This document shows, in pieces, positions 33,106-34,905 of a stretch of DNA of 34,905 nt (positions are counted from its first letter, which is position 1; each line of letters begins with the position of its first letter). The notes below the pieces were generated by a model that was not told the DNA's origin, ran no database searches, and saw only the letters and a list, made by a program, of their open reading frames with translations. The translations under genes and the position numbers were made by a program. Source of the DNA: CALIBK01 sp037444165 (GTDB lineage Bacteria; Desulfobacterota; BSN033; UBA1163); assembly GCA_037444165.1 (NCBI GenBank), contig JBBIMX010000023.1, positions 1-34,905 on the forward strand, written 5' to 3'.

Positions 33106-34674
33106 TTAACCCAAGATTTTATCTACCTCTTCTTGATCCGCTTCCATCACATAAGGAATACCAGAAACCTCGGCCGCTTCACGGGTAAGGGCACAGAGAT
33201 CATCTCTTGTGATATATTTTAAGGCAAACTTTCTCGCCCCTGCCATCAACTGTTGAAGCCCAGCATTGAGACGATCAAAATAAGTAATCATCCCGATGGC
33301 ACCTGTAGGGATTCGTTCGAAATCCTTTCCAAATTTCTCCTTCAATTTAGCCGCGAGGATAAAAATATGATCTACGTCGGTCCCGAATTTAGCAATATCT
33401 GCAGGAACTTTTCCTTTCTTAATCATCTGTCCAATGGTATTACCCACCATTGCAGCTGTCATCGATGCTCTCCCGAGGCAGATGGCTTTAATATAAGGAG
33501 CGGCAAGGGCAAGGGCCTTAAAGATATGGTCTTCAAGAGAAAGGCCACCGGCCATGGCGCAGGAGGGGATATAGGCACCCTTTTGATCCAATCTTTTTAG
33601 ACATCGATAAAGCCAGCTTTCAAGATAGACGGTTGGTATTCCCCATTCATTCATCATCCTCCAGGGGCTCATCCCTGTACCTCCTCCTGCTCCATCTACT
33701 GTCAAAAGATCGATCTGGGCATCAGAGGCATATTTAACGGCCCTGGCCAGATCCGCAGGTCGATAGGCCCCTGTTTTAAGAGAAATATGTTTTACACCGA
33801 TTCTCCTGAGCCTTTCCACTTCTTTGTGGAAACCTTCCTCATCGACCATTCCGAGCCTTGAATGTCTTTCAAATTCTTTAAAATCTCCCTGTTTAAAAGC
33901 CTCCTGGATCACAGGATCCTCAGGATCGGGAAGGACAATATAGCCTCTACTCTTCAGCTGGAGGGCTCTTTCTAAAGTAGGAAGTTTAACTTCCCCACCA
34001 ATGTTTTTGGCTCCCTGTCCCCATTTAGGTTCAATGATTTGGACCCCCAATTTCTCGACCACATATTCAGGAACTCCTAATCTCCCATCCTCCACATTAT
34101 ATTGAACAATGATACCTCCTTCTCCATCATACCATTGCTGAAATGTTCTGACCCGACGTTCCATTTCGGGAGATCTTACGACATGTCCATTCTTGAATTC
34201 AGCCTGAGGATCCATCCCACAGACATTCTCTCCTACCACGACCAGAGTTCCCGAGATGGCTGCAGCAATAGCCATGGATTCCCAGTGGATTCTTGCAATA
34301 TCGGTGGAGCCAAGGGCACCCGTAAAATAGGGTACTCGCATCTGGATTTTCTCTCTGGCTCCTATTTCAGTAGAGATGTCCACTGAGGTGAAGGTAGCAT
34401 GGTCTGGATCGGCTGGGGCTCCCACCGCCCCAACACAGGATCCTTGAATATTAAAATGAGAAAAATCCACCGGGTAATCCTTTTCGGAGCCTGCGGTGAT
34501 TTTTGCAAAAGGTTGGGGATAGAGAATCTCCCTTCCTCTGAGAGCAGAACGACCAACCTCACAGGGCCCGGGGCAACCATCCAAACAGGTGACACAGATC
34601 CCGGAACTGGGTGCAGGTTCTACACGGTTCTTAGTAAAGGTGGCTGGACTTCGATTTGGCTTTGTAAAGGTCAT
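33106..34674 (-). CDS. Stand-alone FMN-binding glutamate synthase family protein
   Basis: 522 residues. The N-terminus has a cysteine cluster CVTCLDGCPGPC (about 28-39). The rest is the FMN TIM barrel of the glutamate synthase family, with HISLKTGAYRPADLA, TVDGAGGGTGMSP and SCAMAGGLSLEDHIFKALAL. It has no amidotransferase or GXGXG domain and lacks the two ferredoxin motifs of the paralogue at 15727. The usual 3Fe-4S CxxCxxxxC motif is also absent from the C-terminal part. Its substrate is therefore not certain. It is a single-gene unit, with AGGAGG 9 nt before the ATG, behind the third ANTAR-type leader, so it belongs to the nitrogen regulon. Confidence 0.85.
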   Translation of the reverse strand: MTFTKPNRSPATFTKNRVEPAPSSGICVTCLDGCPGPCEVGRSALRGREILYPQPFAKITAGSEKDYPVDFSHFNIQGSCVGAVGAPADPDHATFTSVDISTEIGAREKIQMRVPYFTGALGSTDIARIHWESMAIAAAISGTLVVVGENVCGMDPQAEFKNGHVVRSPEMERRVRTFQQWYDGEGGIIVQYNVEDGRLGVPEYVVEKLGVQIIEPKWGQGAKNIGGEVKLPTLERALQLKSRGYIVLPDPEDPVIQEAFKQGDFKEFERHSRLGMVDEEGFHKEVERLRRIGVKHISLKTGAYRPADLARAVKYASDAQIDLLTVDGAGGGTGMSPWRMMNEWGIPTVYLESWLYRCLKRLDQKGAYIPSCAMAGGLSLEDHIFKALALAAPYIKAICLGRASMTAAMVGNTIGQMIKKGKVPADIAKFGTDVDHIFILAAKLKEKFGKDFERIPTGAIGMITYFDRLNAGLQQLMAGARKFALKYITRDDLCALTREAAEVSGIPYVMEADQEEVDKILG

Positions 34675-34744
34675 CTCTCTTCATCCTCCTTTAAAGAGTA
34701 AGATGAAAATGAAGTTGACCCCATTGTCAGTATTACGCCTTTGT

Positions 34745-34802
34745 AAAAAAAAGGGCGTCAATTTCTTTGACGCCCTTGTCCTCAATACTCCATTGTATTG
34801 AT
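34745..34802 (-). ncRNA. ANTAR-type antitermination leader of the stand-alone glutamate synthase
   Basis: First stem-loop (34783-34800) CAATAC-AATGGA-GTATTG with a 6-bp stem. The second hexaloop AAGGGC (34769-34780) is closed by GAC/GTC only, with G-A mismatches below, so it is weaker than in the other two leaders. Both loops keep A1 and G4. The terminator is the strongest of the three: AAGGGCGTCAA / TTGACGCCCTT, 11 bp, five-base loop, then eight T. Its 5' arm overlaps the second hexaloop. Confidence 0.78.
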
Positions 34803-34810
34803 TGACAATT

Positions 34811-34839
34811 TTCTTAATATAAATAAAATTTTTTGTCAA
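34811..34839 (-). promoter_or_regulatory. Promoter of the stand-alone glutamate synthase
   Basis: TTGACA (34834-34839, - strand), 17-nt spacer, TAAGAA (34811-34816). The predicted start at about 34804 is four bases before the first hexaloop stem. No sigma-54 motif was found here. Confidence 0.5.
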
Positions 34840-34856
34840 GAGTTCAATTTGTGTTA

Positions 34857-34901
34857 TTCCAAATTTCAATTGTCGCGTTTTTCCAAGTTAGAATTGTCGC
34901 C
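34857..34901. repeat. Tandem 24-nt-spaced repeats at the window edge, possible insertion-sequence end
   Basis: Two units, TTCCAAATTTCAATTGTCGCG and TTCCAAGTTAGAATTGTCGCC, start 24 nt apart. They follow a TGTGTTA at 34850. IS21-family elements start with TG and carry several internal copies of such terminal repeats, so the next sequence may be a transposon. The window ends at 34905, so no transposase can be seen. Confidence 0.35.
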
Positions 34902-34905
34902 TTGG

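Noticed and set aside
1..34905. CRISPR arrays, tRNA and rRNA genes
   Set aside because: No regularly spaced repeat array, cloverleaf or rRNA sequence was recognised on either strand.

Overview
The window looks like a chromosome segment of an anaerobic or microaerophilic bacterium of the Desulfobacterota ('deltaproteobacterial') type. The basis is sigma-54 promoters with an NtrC-family activator, an archaeal-style split glutamate synthase next to an alpha-type glutamine synthetase, a Tat-exported DUF362 protein paired with a membrane polyferredoxin, and ANTAR-type RNA leaders on nitrogen genes. The assignment is inference from gene content only; no rRNA, tRNA or CRISPR array was seen.

Layout. 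Positions 1-8332 are on the + strand. They hold a promoter and a small coiled-coil gene, a three-gene ABC importer of the Fe(III)/family-1 type (binding protein, fused permease, ATPase), then from its own promoter a DapA-family aldolase, a Tat-signal DUF362 protein and a NapH-like polyferredoxin. From 8353 to the end every gene is on the - strand. In transcription order (high to low coordinate) these are: a stand-alone FMN-binding glutamate synthase; a class-I amidotransferase, amtB, glnK and a broken glnD; carA-carB; a GAF-GAF histidine kinase with an NtrC-like regulator; glnA followed by the split glutamate synthase (class-II amidotransferase, ferredoxin-FMN synthase, four-cluster ferredoxin, FAD oxidoreductase, GXGXG domain); guaA-hisH-hisF; and glutamine-dependent NAD synthetase.

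The - strand half is a glutamine-nitrogen island. It makes glutamine (GlnA), imports and senses ammonium (AmtB, GlnK), and holds most of the enzymes that spend the glutamine amide (GOGAT, CarAB, GuaA, HisH, NadE, and an unassigned amidotransferase). These are grouped by nitrogen donor rather than by end-product pathway.

The most striking signal is regulatory. Three leaders (before glnA, before the kinase-regulator pair, and before the stand-alone FMN glutamate synthase) share one architecture that starts at the predicted transcription start. It is a small stem with a six-base loop of form AxxGxx, then a second AxxGxx hexaloop whose bases overlap the 5' arm of a strong intrinsic terminator. 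This matches the dual-hexaloop target of ANTAR antiterminators. glnA and the amidotransferase-amtB-glnK operon also have sigma-54 promoters (GG-N10-GC) preceded, about 95-112 bp upstream, by the same pair of 19-bp direct repeats, a likely enhancer for the NtrC-like protein encoded here. glnA would thus be controlled at both initiation (sigma-54) and termination (ANTAR). No ANTAR protein is encoded in the window.

Other structure: a three-copy dispersed element with a 21-nt core, two copies of which sit exactly 31 nt upstream of a -35 box; a 119-bp nested palindrome (MITE-like) between glnD and carA; a terminator inside the carA leader; and tandem 24-nt repeats at the right edge that may be the end of an insertion sequence.
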